Shown here piece after piece: positions 37,665 to 49,782 of a DNA stretch of 64,000 bases; positions within the stretch are counted from its first letter, which is position 1, and every line of letters starts with the position of its first letter. The translations under genes and the position numbers were made by a program. The notes under the pieces were generated by a model. It made no database searches, was not told the origin of the DNA, and saw only the letters and a list, made by a program, of their open reading frames with translations. Location of the stretch: the NCBI GenBank assembly GCA_021464245.1, contig JADCRB010000069.1:4168395-4232394 (forward strand), given 5' to 3'. This DNA is from Carallia brachiata. Taxonomy: Eukaryota > Streptophyta > Magnoliopsida > Malpighiales > Rhizophoraceae.

Positions 37665-38992
37665 CAAGAGCTTGGATAAGGCTCTCCAAACAAGCTGGTC
37701 AGTTCCTGGAGTAGTCTTTAGCATTAAGGCTCGCAACATCGGTAGGAGTCATTGGATTTTCTCCCAATAACTTGCCAATGTTGGCGAACAACTCGTGAGA
37801 TTCAAGTTTTAATAGTTCTTAGCCAGCACCTTGAATGTTTCGAATCCATAATAAGACAATTTTACATATTTATCCATCTTGTCTTTCCTGGTGAGAGCGG
37901 ATCAAGTTTGTCCACAAAATTGGTTGTAAACACATCAATCTTTTCCCTCTACAACCTAACCATAGCCCATCAATAAAATTCAAGAGACCTGAAAGAGAAA
38001 CTTGATTGCTTCTATTCTTTATATTTTACACCTAAAATTATCTCATTCTCTTCTTGATTTTCCTCTTTCTCTATCTTCTTCTATTTAGTGAGATCAAGAG
38101 AACAATCGATGTCCTTATCACAATGATGGACTTGCTCAACGTCTCAATTAGAAGTTTTCTCCACTCATTCTTATCCTCACAGCAGTCAATTCAAGGTCAT
38201 ATATGTCATAGTTCAAAAGATTGGCCATGGCTGAAATCATAGTGGACTGCTAGTCCCTGGAGGACCATAAGGAAGATAACCCCGTTTCTAGGGCTTGCCA
38301 ATTCTTGCATAAAACTCTTCTGCTTTGCTAAAAGTTATCAAATCATCAATAATTTCCTTTTTCTTATCTTCCTCCATTGCTAGCGTGGCAAATGTTGCCA
38401 GATGCTCAAACACTACATAGCTCCAATATAATCTACTGTTAGTATAAACCTTTCTCTGCCGGTTTCTCACTTGAATTGCCTTACCTTCAGAACATGATCC
38501 TGGTATGATCCCACAATAAGATCCTAGTTTCTTTTGTGAAAAGTGAGCTGGCTGGTAGTACCTTTTCTCGTCGTTGCCATAATGTAAAGAAACTGATTGA
38601 TTCTTCGCAAAATATTTCCTTGAAGCCCACTAAAGTTTAACACCCTTGAATTCATCAGTAACTTCTTCAAAATCGCCCATGCTTAGAACAAGTGTCTGAG
38701 AGGTCTTGGCCGCATCGGCTGCCTTGAGTCGTTTTGCCTGCATTGAAGCAGTGGAGTTAAGGAAGTTTTCAATAGAAGAGTAGGCTTCGCTGCGCATCAA
38801 ACGCTTCCCTCCGAACTCATTGGAGGTGATTTGGATGAAAGGGTATACATACTTGAAGATTCTTTGGGAGTTTTTTCTCCATGTGGTGCCTAAGTTCATA
38901 AGGAATAATTGCTTGAACATGGCCCAGACGAACATCTGAGCTGCAATCATTGATCCCGAGTGAGCAAACATAGTCCCCAGCTCTATGTTCAT
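37665..38992 (-). pseudogene. BCS1-type mitochondrial AAA-ATPase pseudogene, unit C
   Basis: Third array copy, and the only one with its start codon. The N-terminal frame (38,630-38,992) opens MNIELGTMFAHSG and continues through FVWAMFKQ (membrane anchor), YVYPFIQITSNEFGG, SEAYSSIENFLNSTAS and EEVTDEFKGVKL. It then hits TAG where the family has Trp. A middle frame (38,288-38,470) covers KVYTNSRLYWSYVVFEHLA and DDLITFSKAEEFYARIG. The Walker A coding stretch near 38,240-38,275 has lost one base (gtggactgctagtcc against gtggacttgccagtcc in A). More single-base losses break the sensor-1 and KGRMD region near 37,870-37,960. The family's role is a membrane-bound mitochondrial or stress-related AAA-ATPase. 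No functional product is expected. Confidence 0.85.
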
Positions 38993-40490
38993 ATCTTAAG
39001 AAATTGCCTCTTTTCTTATTTGTTAAGGTTGTGGGTTGTACATATAGATGAGAAGGCTTATCTATGATGGCATCTTAATTAATCGCAGGAAGATACTCCA
39101 CAAGATCATCGACTCTTGACTATATTTTTCTCTCTCACAACTTTTTTTCCCCTTTAATGCAACACTAATAATATAATAGAAATACGATTTTAAGGTATCA
39201 AAAGTGAGATTGTACCCTTAAAGTCTTACAATTGTAAAAAATGTTATTATAACTAAAATAGGTTTTTAACAATCAAAAAATATCAAAATAAGATCTTGGC
39301 ATTATTACAGTATAATTATTATGCATCATATTCAGAATAAATGTTGAAATTAGTTAAGGAACCAAAGTCCTTCTAGTTAGTAATTCTGCTTCCTTTCAAA
39401 CTTGTTCGTTCAAGTAATTACTGGGTTTAATGTCATCACTGCTATATTGTTCATCAATTGCAACTACAGTTTACGAATTATGATGCAGCCATTATTTCTG
39501 CAAAGCTTTTTCATACTATTGAATTCAATCAACGGAATGACCCATGGTAAAAATCCGAAAACACAGCCACCGCAAAGAAAAGATGCCACAAACGGGGGAA
39601 AATTAATACTGCAGCTCATAGAATTTGGAAGTTTTCTTCTCATTGGTTTGGAAATCTCTGAAGTCTCACATGTGATATGTATTTTGTCTTAAGGAAGTGT
39701 CAGAACCTATGTTACAACTAAGAGAGAAGATATTTGAAAGAAGTGAAGGTCGGATCTCATCCTTCCTCCTGGTATAAGACAATGAATGCACCAAGCAGTC
39801 AGTTGCATAAATCTATCACACAAGCAAAAAAATGAGTTTCGGGAAAATTCAACAGACAACAATTCCAGAAAAACAGAAAACAAAAAAAGAGGCATTCCAT
39901 CCTAACATGGATGGTAAAAGCTCTCAAACACATCAGATTGCGGCTGCTCATGCCAAGAATTGTATCACAGAACTATAAAAACCCGCCAGGAGGGGAAAAA
40001 AAAAAAAAACAAAAAACCAGAAATGAAGTTCAGATTTCATTAAAAAAAAAAAAGTTCATTAACAATCTAACAGAAAAAAAATGGAAAATGAGATCAGAGT
40101 GTGCGCTATAAAAAGGTTATCGTTCAAACGCTCCCGGTGAATGACTGAAATTCGAAACATGGACCATGTAGACAGATGATCTGGTGTGCCGTGGCTTGTA
40201 CTTATTTGCCACTTGCCCTGAGGGCTGTGCTGGATAATATTAATATAGCCCATTGGGCCTTAACCTTGTATAAAGAGTAATCAATAACTAGACAAGAAGC
40301 GTAATTACGTTATTTAGTTAAGCCGACAACCTGATTGTAATGGATTTTTCATTTTATTTTTCAAGATTATGGGCCCTATGCATAAATCAGTTCTACTATT
40401 CTATCCCAGTTCGAATTAGGCCCACCAACTTTCATGATTTTAGGCCTATTTTGCAATTCCATCCCATTACCGTAGGAGAAGATTTTTTTT

Positions 40491-42568
40491 AATGAGGACA
40501 GGCCTTCTTTCATCAGCTTAAGCGATTAGAAATCCGAAAAAATTAATTTTTCCACGAGAAACAAGAAGCAGTAGCAAAATCCTGCACTCGAAACTAATAT
40601 GAAGTTAGAAAATCTTCAATACCAAAGGAATACTATTGATTTTGACTCAGTGAAGATAACTCAATCTGATAGTAGGAAGCCATCATATTTCATTCAACCT
40701 GAAGTGTCATGCAGGTGTCTAATACCAGTTAAACCAAAATAAAAAATTCACCAACTTCTCATCAAACATCAAACATGCCTGTGTATTGAATGTCAAGCAT
40801 TAAAAATGGGATGTGAAAAAGATTCACAATAATTAGCACCAAACTAAGATGGTTTGCTGCAAGCAAAACCATAACTTTCCTTCTATGAAAAGGAAAGAAG
40901 ACAAAAATGTTTGTATTTATATACTTGAAAACAAAAAGGAAAAGGTAAAATTTTTGGTAAAAATAATAACATATTATGTGTAACTGTGATCACCATATCA
41001 TAAAGGTCTCACGATTTATCATGTGACTCTATAGGTAGAAAAACCAACAAACTTTTTATGGAAAAAAATCTAAGTAAAACGGTAAAGGGGCATGTTTCAA
41101 TCCGCACCAAGAAAAAAAAACTTATCAAACACTAAACAATACAACACACCATCCTTTGAATTCTGATTCTCTTGATTTCTAATTGTTTTCAGTTTTTGAA
41201 AAGAAAAGTATAATTGACCCAGATTTCAAGTAGCAGTGGGAACCAAAAAAGAAACCAGAAAATACGAAGAGACGGATGGAAAATAAAAAGAAAAGGGAAC
41301 AAATAAAAACCCTTGAATAATTATAAAAAAAAAAACAAATTAAAGAGAGAGAAAAAGAGAGAACCTTGGCTAGCAGAAATTCCCAAGCTCCTCCTTTGGG
41401 TCTTTCAAGTTTGAAAGCCCAATTTGTTACAGTGCATGGTACATGCTGCAGAGGAGGCTTTCATCCTTTATGGCACCTTACTCCTGTTTGTTGCATGCAA
41501 TAAAGCACACGGATCAGGAAAAATGCAATCTGCCAATGTATTGTTATTACAATCTAAAGAATTTTGGGACTTGTTACCAAGTGTTGACATATCTACACCC
41601 CTCCAAGTCTTGCTACAAATAAAACACTAAATTGATCAGCAATTGACTAATGCTTGCTTAGCAGTATGCTTTGTTCCACCAGCATTAAGAATCTTTTTGT
41701 AACCTTTCTTGAATCTTATTGCAATAAAAGGCCCTCTACTCAAACCTTTGATGCTGATCACAACTCTCATGGCTGCTGGAATATAAAACCATTGAGCTGA
41801 AGTTTTTAGTTTGGGATGGGATCATAGCTTCATATTTGTTTTTGTTCCAAAAGGTTGAGAACATCCTCCTTAACAAAAATTCATCAACAAAGATTTTCAA
41901 GCATAAGAACAAAAGGGAATAAAAAAATAGCATTTGAAGGGATTATATGTATCTAATCACGGTTGAATGGACAAACTTACAATTTACCCAAAGCTCTTCA
42001 ATTTCTTTCTTTTCACACTTCAAAAGGCTGCATCTGTCAAAATCAGGCATGATGAAATACAATACATACTGATCAAGTATCAGAATAACAGCATAAACAT
42101 TCAAATACGTGTGGATCACAAAACATCTCTATAAAAGCATATAAAAACACCCACAGGAAGATTACTGCTCAGGAAGCCCAAAATAGTTATAAAACCCTAC
42201 TCACATCAGCACCCAATCTGTCATGCGTAGTGCTCTACTTGCAAATTGAAGACTGCTTTTTATCTTACCTTCATGATATACCATCACAAAAGGTGATTGA
42301 GGAAAAGAGCTTAAATTTTATAACTAGCATGAATGCAGCATAGGCATAGAAATTTGAAAAAAAACAGGGCACATCCCGCCGAACCAGTCCCATTCGTCAC
42401 ATGTTCAAGTGCTTAAATATTTCATCTACCTTTCAAACATATAATCATTTCTCCTCTGTCCGCACATCAAGATGAAAGCAGGCTATTAAACAATAAGCTG
42501 GGCTTTGCAATCAAATTCTTACCTCAGTTTGAATCCTTTTGGCATGTGAGCAAGATGTCGGAAAACTT
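40491..42568. other. Non-repetitive stretch downstream of the array
   Basis: The sequence leaves array homology at about 40,490. It has no long reading frame and only weak candidate exons. AT content is lower than in the array, with scattered A-runs, consistent with the 3' region or introns of the minus-strand transcription unit beginning near 46.4 kb. Confidence 0.4.
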
Positions 42569-45500
42569 CAATTGACTTCAGATCCATCTATTCTATAATT
42601 TCATTGCAAGCTTTTGTCTGCAGACACAACTTAGTAAAGGAAAACAAAGCGTCTAACCAAATTTATCAATTAGGTAAGCAATGTCATGGAAAATGCATAG
42701 TGGCCTTTCTACAGCAATTATCAAAAATATTATAAGTGCAGCTACTTGCAAGGGCGAGACTAAACATACAAATATGACTGATGGTGGCCCACGCGTCACC
42801 TGATCATGAGATCACTTAGCGCACACTTATGTACCACTTAGAGAACATGCCGGATTGAAATCTAATTCAGTTTGGATATAATTTTGCACAAAACAAATGT
42901 AGGAATAAAATTGAATATTAACATAAAGTTCAATCATTCCCTTGCATTATTCCTCTAATCACATCTACAGTTAGATCAACCAAAGAAGGTTTAGAGACAC
43001 TAGGAACTAGAAAGCACTACCTGTGGAGTGTAATATTTCATATTGTAGTTGTCTTTATATTTCCACCAAAGCAGGTTGCAGGATCAAAGTAAGTTTGTCG
43101 TCCCAATACGGAACATGTGCTCTGTAACAGATTCAGATATTGAAAATGATAACTACAAATTAAAAAATAAGTTATATCCACCGGTTCAAACCCTCATCCC
43201 CATTCCTGTACAAAGAAATAGGTTCCAGAAAATAAAAATAACAGTAAAAAATCATAGAATGAACCGGTGGCTTTCAGCACCTTCACTCAATCTTTTGCTA
43301 AAAGTTCCAAGTATCATCAAGCTATCAACATGGACCTCTTTACCCAACACCTCTTGCACCAGTTTTGGCATATATTCCAAACAAGCAAGGTCCACGAAGT
43401 TTTAACAAAAAAGAGATTATATTTAACCACTGTTACTGGTATGTGGTAACTACCGTCCAACAGGTATAAAAAAGCAGATGTGGGAGCAATAGATGGAAGA
43501 AAAGCTTGGTTATGGCAATGTCGGATACAAAAGAATTGTTACTTCATAAATAAAAGCATCAAAGAATAATTAAAGGAAGAGCATACCAAAACTAATACAC
43601 AAACAAAATTGCACGAATTGTCAATGTCCAAATCTTGAGTCCTATCTCAATTCTCAATGATCTATATATTCAGCCAAAATGGTGAGGCATAAATATTTCA
43701 AGTATCACTGCAGGAAGATTGCAAAGAATCAACATTACCATGTAAAGGATTGTGTGGGATCTGCTACTGTAAAGACCACATTTGTCTCTCCAATATGCCT
43801 GTGAGCTGAAATTTCGTAGCCAGAAGAAGAAAAGAAATTAACTGCCCTAAGGCTGATGTATGACATTAAATCTAAAGAATGATATTGTAGGAATTATGAT
43901 GATGATGAAAAATGGTAAAAAGAAAAGAGCCCAAGTTGATTACACACTCCAAACTGCATCAATCAAGGACTTGCTGAGGAGAGGCAAGGATTGATTCCTT
44001 TAACCAGCAACATACATTCCACACCTCATATGAAAAGAACAGTCAACTGTAAGTGAATGCTCATGACATGACTTGATAAACTATACTGATCAGAAATTTT
44101 ATATCTTAGTTGTGGATAGTTGTATATAGGACATGCACAAAAGGAATTCTTAATCCATATCCTAACATTTAGGAAGGTGCAATGAAACACTAAACTAAGA
44201 ATCTATAATACTATCCAAGAAATCACAGCTAACTCTGGCTGTCAGAACTATTCTTTACATTGGGCCCAACATGTACATATCCGAGTAATGAAGGAAAGGC
44301 CCCATACATCCATATAAACATGTTGTTCCAGTGTTTTAAGACTTCAGAAATTCTAAATGCATATAGACAACAGATCAGAACCACAAACAGTTTAACATTA
44401 GTAAACCCTATCAAGTAAGACCAACGATCATAAATTTTTCATTTGTTTTCTGAAAAGTATGCACTGAGAACTAGTTGAATTGTAGAAAAAACTGTAATTG
44501 TACACAGACTAACCAGCAGAGCAAGAAACTACCTCTTGTAACAAATCTTGCACTGCAAGAGGGACGACCTCAGATTCAGTAGCCATCCCTCCCATTGTAT
44601 GTCTTTCCTTTATTAATTTGTCCTAAGCAAACACTATTCCTGCCCCATGCCAAATCACAGATGCAGTTAGAGTTCAAAACCATGAACGTCAAACCCATTT
44701 GAAACAATGAAGAATACTATACGACTCTGAACAAAAAATACCCAATAGTGTACATGACCCACACGCAAATGCAGAAGCGGACAGTTCGTGATTTCATTCT
44801 AAATTGTCTCCATCTTATAAAATTAGTGCTTAAAAACAAAACATATGATATTATTGCAGATGCAAGAAAACCCATCATCACATTTATAACACAATGCTGA
44901 AGCTACATACCTATGGAACGCCAACTGCATCTATGCTACAAAAAAAAAAAAAAGATCAGAAACATGTGATGTGTAGAAATTAAGAAATCCAGGGGAGATA
45001 GTGACTCACTCAATTCTGATACTTCATATGAGAGTCATAAAAGTAAAAGCAAACACCTTAATGAAAATAAGTATCCCCGTTGTTCTCACCTGCATCCTTA
45101 AACTCTCAGAATCAATAGTAGAAAAATTCAAGATGAAATATATTCAGAAAAAAGAAAGTAAAGTTCAAAAAAAAAAAAAATACCGTTATAAAAACCTGCA
45201 TCATCATGCTTCTGAACCGGCGTGCTCAAAGTACGAAAGAGACCAGCACAGAAATTCTCTCTCTCACTGCATCTGCCGAAATTGGTTTAACTGCACAGCC
45301 CGCGCTTCTTGTGATTTCTCAAATCTCTTTCCTGCACAGCACCACATGTGTATTCTCCGAAACAAAGAGAATAACAATGGAAAATAATGCAAGAAATAGA
45401 AAACCAAAAATCAAAAAATAAAAACTAAACACACGAACCGTTACAAAGAGAGTAAGCCGAATTCATCGGTGCTTGATTTCGGCGCAGAAATTGAATCTTT

Positions 45501-46440
45501 GTCGCCAAATTAACATAACCCACAAGTCAAATGTTAACAAAAGAAGTAAAAGAAGGAAAAACAACGATAAGTTCTAAAAAAAAAAAAACCAACCAAACGA
45601 CCCTACCATGAAATTACGGTTTCTTGATTCCTTCGACGCCGGAAATCAAATTTTCCTTTTTGCTAAATTATCAAGATCGTCAATCTTGATTGATCCTTGG
45701 AAACCAAAAATTGGAAACATCACCCATAAAAGAAGCAGAAATATTTTCTTTAAAAAGAAAAGAAAAAAGAAAACATATTACAAAACCTGTATGATGAAAA
45801 TTTGTATCTCGCTCTAGCTCTCTGCGTCCTCTCGAAACTCAAGATCGCAGAGTAGAAAATCCTCCACTCGTTGCCTTTGCCGGAATCGTGTATGGACTGG
45901 CTGGGCGGCCGCTTCCGCCTGTTTTGTTGCAATAATTGGCTGAAACAAGGAAGAAGAAAAAAAAAATTAAGACTGACAATAACGGAACAAATTAAAATTT
46001 TGATCCAAATAATCATAACAAATTAACAATAAAGGAATCCAAGAAACAATATTCAAGAATTAAAAATAGAGAAGAATTAAAGAACCGAAGATCAAGATAT
46101 AGCGTTAAATCAAGAAGATGAAGCAAGAATCAACGAAGCCAAACCTGCAAAGGTACCGCTAAGTCCACTAACGGCAGCGGCGACGATTTCTTTCGTAGGA
46201 ACGTTGTAAAGCTTCTTGATTCTAACTCTTCAGCTAATCAGCACCAAAACGCATGATTTAATTTAATTAGGAGTAAAATTTTAGCGCAAAAAGAAAGGGA
46301 AAAAAGAAAGAAGAAGATGAAGAATGGAGTGGCCGGAGATCGGCCGGCAATTGGCTGGTTTTCGTGTTCTCCGGCGGAGCGGCCTCGCAGGAAGTGTGGG
46401 AAAATTCCCGCCCAGACTCTCTGACTCTCATTGTATGATC
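42569..46440 (-). other. Candidate multi-exon minus-strand gene, product not recognised
   Basis: Splice-like exon borders line up on the minus strand: a leader ending GCAG/GT at about 46,145; an exon at 45,787-45,939 (TTTCAG to ACAG/GT); an exon at about 45,203-45,344; and 44,533-44,622 (GCTTAG to GAG/GTAG). The last contains the first plausible start, ATG at 44,595, reading MGGMATESEVV and PLAVQDLLQE in phase 0. Further candidate coding pieces lie at about 43,739-43,806 (RHIGETNVVF, VADPTQSFTW) and 43,270-43,406 (LEYMPKLVQEVLGKEVHVD, SLMILGTFSKRL). The latter two are open in more than one frame, so phase is not settled. A possible terminal piece ending NEIIE-stop lies near 42,590-42,620. If real, the protein is short, about 100-150 residues. 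I do not recognise the family. Confidence 0.35.
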
Positions 46441-46475
46441 TTTGCTTTTCTTCTTGAAACGAGGCGTTTAAATAG
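46404..46475 (-). promoter_or_regulatory. Candidate promoter: TATA-like box and E2F-like site
   Basis: On the minus strand ctatttaaa (46,467-46,475) is a possible TATA box for the transcription unit below. attcccgc at 46,404-46,411 fits the E2F consensus WTTSSCSS, which in plants marks S-phase and DNA-repair genes. A GC-rich leader follows at about 46,310-46,400. Inferred from position only. Confidence 0.35.
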
Positions 46476-46979
46476 AGGAATGCTCTTTTTCCCTATTGCC
46501 GTTAGGAAGAAAAGAAAATAAGGAAATTATTAAAAAAAACATGAATACGATCTGAACGGATTTTAAATTTCATTTTAGAAAAAATTACATTTTTGAATTT
46601 TTTTTTTGTCCGATTTTGTGCTAGTGTGTAACTGAATTACGAGTTTTGTAACAACATTTATATTTGTTACAACAAAAAAAATAATATGTTTTTTTTTAAA
46701 ATATTATCATGATTACAATAAATTATAGTCCTATATTAACGCAAAAATTTTCGGAAACGTAACGGCCCCCCCTTAATTTTATGGTCTACTCAATAGAAGA
46801 GAAGATTTCAATAGAGGATTTTAATCACATGTAAAAAACCTGTCAAGAGAGGATTTCAACAATATCCCATTTAATTAAACAAAATAAAACTGAGAAGATC
46901 TTGACAAATCTAATATAGCCGTTGTAAACATTAAATTAGCCCGGAGATCAACAGGGCATGCCATCACGAGGTGGGGTTG

Positions 46980-47685
46980 GATTTAAACCAATGTTGTAAG
47001 AATCGAATTGGATATTGAATCAGAAAGTTTAGTGGTTTAAGGTCCAATCGGTTCAAAGTTCAACCGGTTTAATTAGAAATTGAACCGGTAAAATCGGTAT
47101 TTAATATTAAATATATAAAAAAATATTTATATATATTATACATCAAAATTTATATGTAAAATATAATATTATAATACATATGTATGTATTAGAATACTTA
47201 CATTTATAAATTTAAAATATATGATTTAGAATTTATTATAAAATAGAATTAACAATTTAAAAAAATTAATAGTTATCTTAACAAAAAAAAGAAAATAGTA
47301 AGTGTTAATTTATAAGATCCATAAGATAGTATGTGTATTATATGAGACATTTGAGAAAATAATAAGTAAAAAAAAAAAAAATCACAACAAGTTATAAATT
47401 GGTTTAGTGGTATGAGACTTACCTTTCATGTTGGAGGTTAGGGGTTCAAAAAATAAATTCTACAAAGTTGTGTGAAATTTTTTCTTAATTATTAAAAGTG
47501 ACCAACCCGATCAACTCGGGACCGGTTCACCGGTCCGACCGGTTGAACCGGTCCGATGACCGGGTTTTGACCGGTCCAGTCCGCAGCCAATTTAAGTTAC
47601 AATCCGGACCGGACCTCTGACTGGTCACCGGTCCGACCAGTTGAACCGGCCGGTCCGGTCCAGATTTGACAACAATGGTTTAAAC
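46980..47685. mobile_element. ACCGGT-rich MITE with imperfect 9-bp target duplication
   Basis: The body at about 46,989-47,676 begins caatgttgtaagaatc and ends gatttgacaacaatg, which are inverted ends. It is flanked by gatttaaac (46,980-46,988) and ggtttaaac (47,677-47,685), 8 of 9 bases alike. The interior is AT-rich with dense copies of accggt and aaccggtt near each end, able to fold extensively. A tRNA-like stretch (ggtttagtggtatgaga...ggggttcaaa) near 47,400-47,455 may be a SINE within it. The element at 63,275-63,685 is the same family. No coding sequence is present. Confidence 0.65.
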
Positions 47686-48124
47686 TGTTGCCACCGAATA
47701 GGAGAGTGACTAATAAATAATGATGAATTGATATTAAGCAACAATGGTAATTTTAAAATAATAATAAATTAATATTAATTATTTGATTGTTAATTTTATT
47801 AATAAAAATAAGACTTTATTATTACTTAAATATAATCATGTAATCTCGCTCAATTACCAAACAGCTCCTAAGGCTTTTATACATAAATGAAAATAAAATC
47901 AAAATACATTCGCGTATTACAGTCACTAAACATATCATTATTCATTCATATTTTTTTGAATTAGAATCTTTTTTTGGTCACATCTGAATCAAAAGCCAAC
48001 AAGTAATTACTTCTTGTATCTTCTATAAATCAAAGTCCATCTAGAGCACTGGCTCTCACAAGGCCTTAGTAGATATCCAAAATAATAATGAAGATAATAT
48101 TAGGCAAATCATAATTTGTTCTAA

Positions 48125-49040
48125 TCAATGTTCATGGATTAAGGACCATAATCTATTCGGAGCTATGTTCCAGCCCCATGAAGAAGGACAAAACGTTATA
48201 ACATACTCCTTTGACGCACAATTTACCAAAGGAGAGGGTACGTCAAAAGCATAGCTATAATAATTTGGGCAGGCATCCTTGAAAATCTTGGAGTACACAT
48301 TTGGCCTGCATTTCTCTGGACTCCCATACTCATTCCTGCAACAGAACCCGTCAAGATTGAACGCCAAGCAGGCGCTTTTGCAAGCCACAACGTCGCCATT
48401 GTTGTTGAGCACTTGAAGTTCACGGGGGCACAAATTTTTCAGGTTTTTAGAACACCCCACGATGCTACATTTAGGTGACAGTTGCCTATTCGTGACCGAG
48501 ACAGGGAGATTGTACCCATCAACCAAGCTTACGTCGTAGAAGTCTGGCTTGCTTTTATCCGCTTGTAATGTTATCCACTAGTGTTGCTGGCGGCTTGCCT
48601 ATTAGTCCGCTGCATGCTAGACGACCGTCACAATCGCCAGTCTCGCAAGCAGGCTGCCAATTGGAGTTGAAATTGCAGCCGGTTCGAGCCCAAATCCGGC
48701 CGTTCCAATCCCACGGAGCGTATATGCGTTGAGTGTCACCGGATGGAAGATAGAATCCACCATCAGCAATCACTGGATAGCCTGTGTTAGGGGCTGTTGC
48801 TGGCCATATAGGAAATGGGCATTTGTTGTGCACGTAAAATGTGACTTGATGCGCTAGTACTGTAACTGAATGTCCTGGAATATTGGTTGTGCAAGGAAAT
48901 TAACATTAATTAGCAAAATAGCTAATGAAAGATAACAACAACAATGACAACTGCAAGGCTAGTGGCCTGAAATTACCGTGTAACAGAGAATGCCATAACA
49001 GGATGAGCAAAAATGCGGAGTTTGAATCCAGGGACTTCAT
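48125..49040 (-). CDS. Thaumatin-like protein (PR5 family), two exons, with a 2-nt frameshift
   Basis: Exon 1 (48,977-49,040) encodes the signal peptide MKSLDSNSAFLLILLWHSLL. A 102-nt intron (GT at 48,976, AG at 48,875) leads to exon 2 (48,125-48,874), joined in phase as GHSVTVLAHQVTFYVHNKC. The mature domain reads CPFPIWPATAPNTGYP, then WNGRIWARTGCNF, CETGDCDGRLAC, VDGYNLPVSVTN, NLDGFCCRNEYGSPEKC and YVITFCPSS. All 16 cysteines of the eight disulfides are present, as are the Arg/Glu/Asp residues that line the acidic cleft of antifungal members. The protein would be secreted and act in pathogen defence or wall-glucan binding. At 48,574/48,575 two nucleotides are missing relative to the family (after PPATLV, where EITLQADKSKPDFYDV should follow); as written the frame stops soon after. 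Downstream reading is clean to a stop at 48,125, with about a dozen extra C-terminal residues. It may be an assembly error or a young null allele. Total length would be about 271 residues. Confidence 0.85.
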
Positions 49041-49084
49041 TTTGGATGCAATTTGCTGAAAGAGCGTTGTGGCTAGAAAACAGA

Positions 49085-49091
49085 TTATATA
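49085..49091 (-). promoter_or_regulatory. TATA box of the thaumatin-like gene
   Basis: tatataa on the minus strand, about 45 nt before the ATG at 49,040. The spacing implies a very short leader, usual for PR5-type genes. Confidence 0.5.
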
Positions 49092-49782
49092 GCTGAAGGA
49101 AAGGCAAAGGGGTTCTACTTCTTAGATTGTACTTCAAGGTTTTGGTGGAAGACAATCTTTAGATACAAGAAATAGTCGTGTCTTAATACTGCCTTTTAAT
49201 TCGTAATCCTGCCTTAAAAGAAAACCAAGTGACTTTATATATAAAAATTAGGGGCCATTGGGCCAAGATCTAGAAGGGTTTTAGAGATGATCATTAAAAA
49301 AAGTGGTCTTCCTTTGGAAAATGGCAACCTTTGTAATAATTCTTGCTTGACACCCACCAAACTACAACACCATCAACCTGGGCATTCTTTCTCAAAAAAA
49401 AAAAAAAAACCTGGGCATACCGTGTAAGAATGTACTTCCTCTTGTAGGAACCCGGCTAAGGGCATTGCCTAAAAAGTCTTTTTTTTTTAATATTAAATAA
49501 CAAAATTTAAATAGTAATAAATTAATAATAAAATGACAACAAAATAATATAGACTGTAAATTAAAATTAATAAAATAAAATAAATAAATTATTAAATTTT
49601 ATTAATAAATTATATAATTATTTTATTATTACTTAAAATTAAGTAATTTATTGAAACTCACATTTTAATTTTAATTTTTTAGCTTTAAGAACCGAATGGC
49701 TTTGGAAAAGGCTACCCTAATGATTTTTTTTGACATCCACCAAACTAGGAAAGAGCACACAAGTCCAGGGACAGCTGCCTGA

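Larger units (their letters stand above)
28376..40490 (+). repeat. Tandem segmental duplication, unit C (3' truncated)
   Basis: Third direct copy. It follows unit B closely until about 39,780, then homology becomes patchy, with a stretch around 39,790-40,120 that does not match A or B. Homology resumes to about 40,490 and stops at a T-run corresponding to about 13,935 in A and 27,870 in B, so the last 600-700 bp of the unit are missing. A private AT-rich insertion of about 235 bp lies at about 30,830-31,065 next to shared sequence ggctttattttct/aagtgctt. Both tested SINE sites in this unit are empty, which makes it the reference for the ancestral state. Confidence 0.85.

Noticed and set aside
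43049..43449. Forward frames of 118 and 60 codons
   Set aside because: They overlap better-supported minus-strand exon candidates and show no domain or start context.
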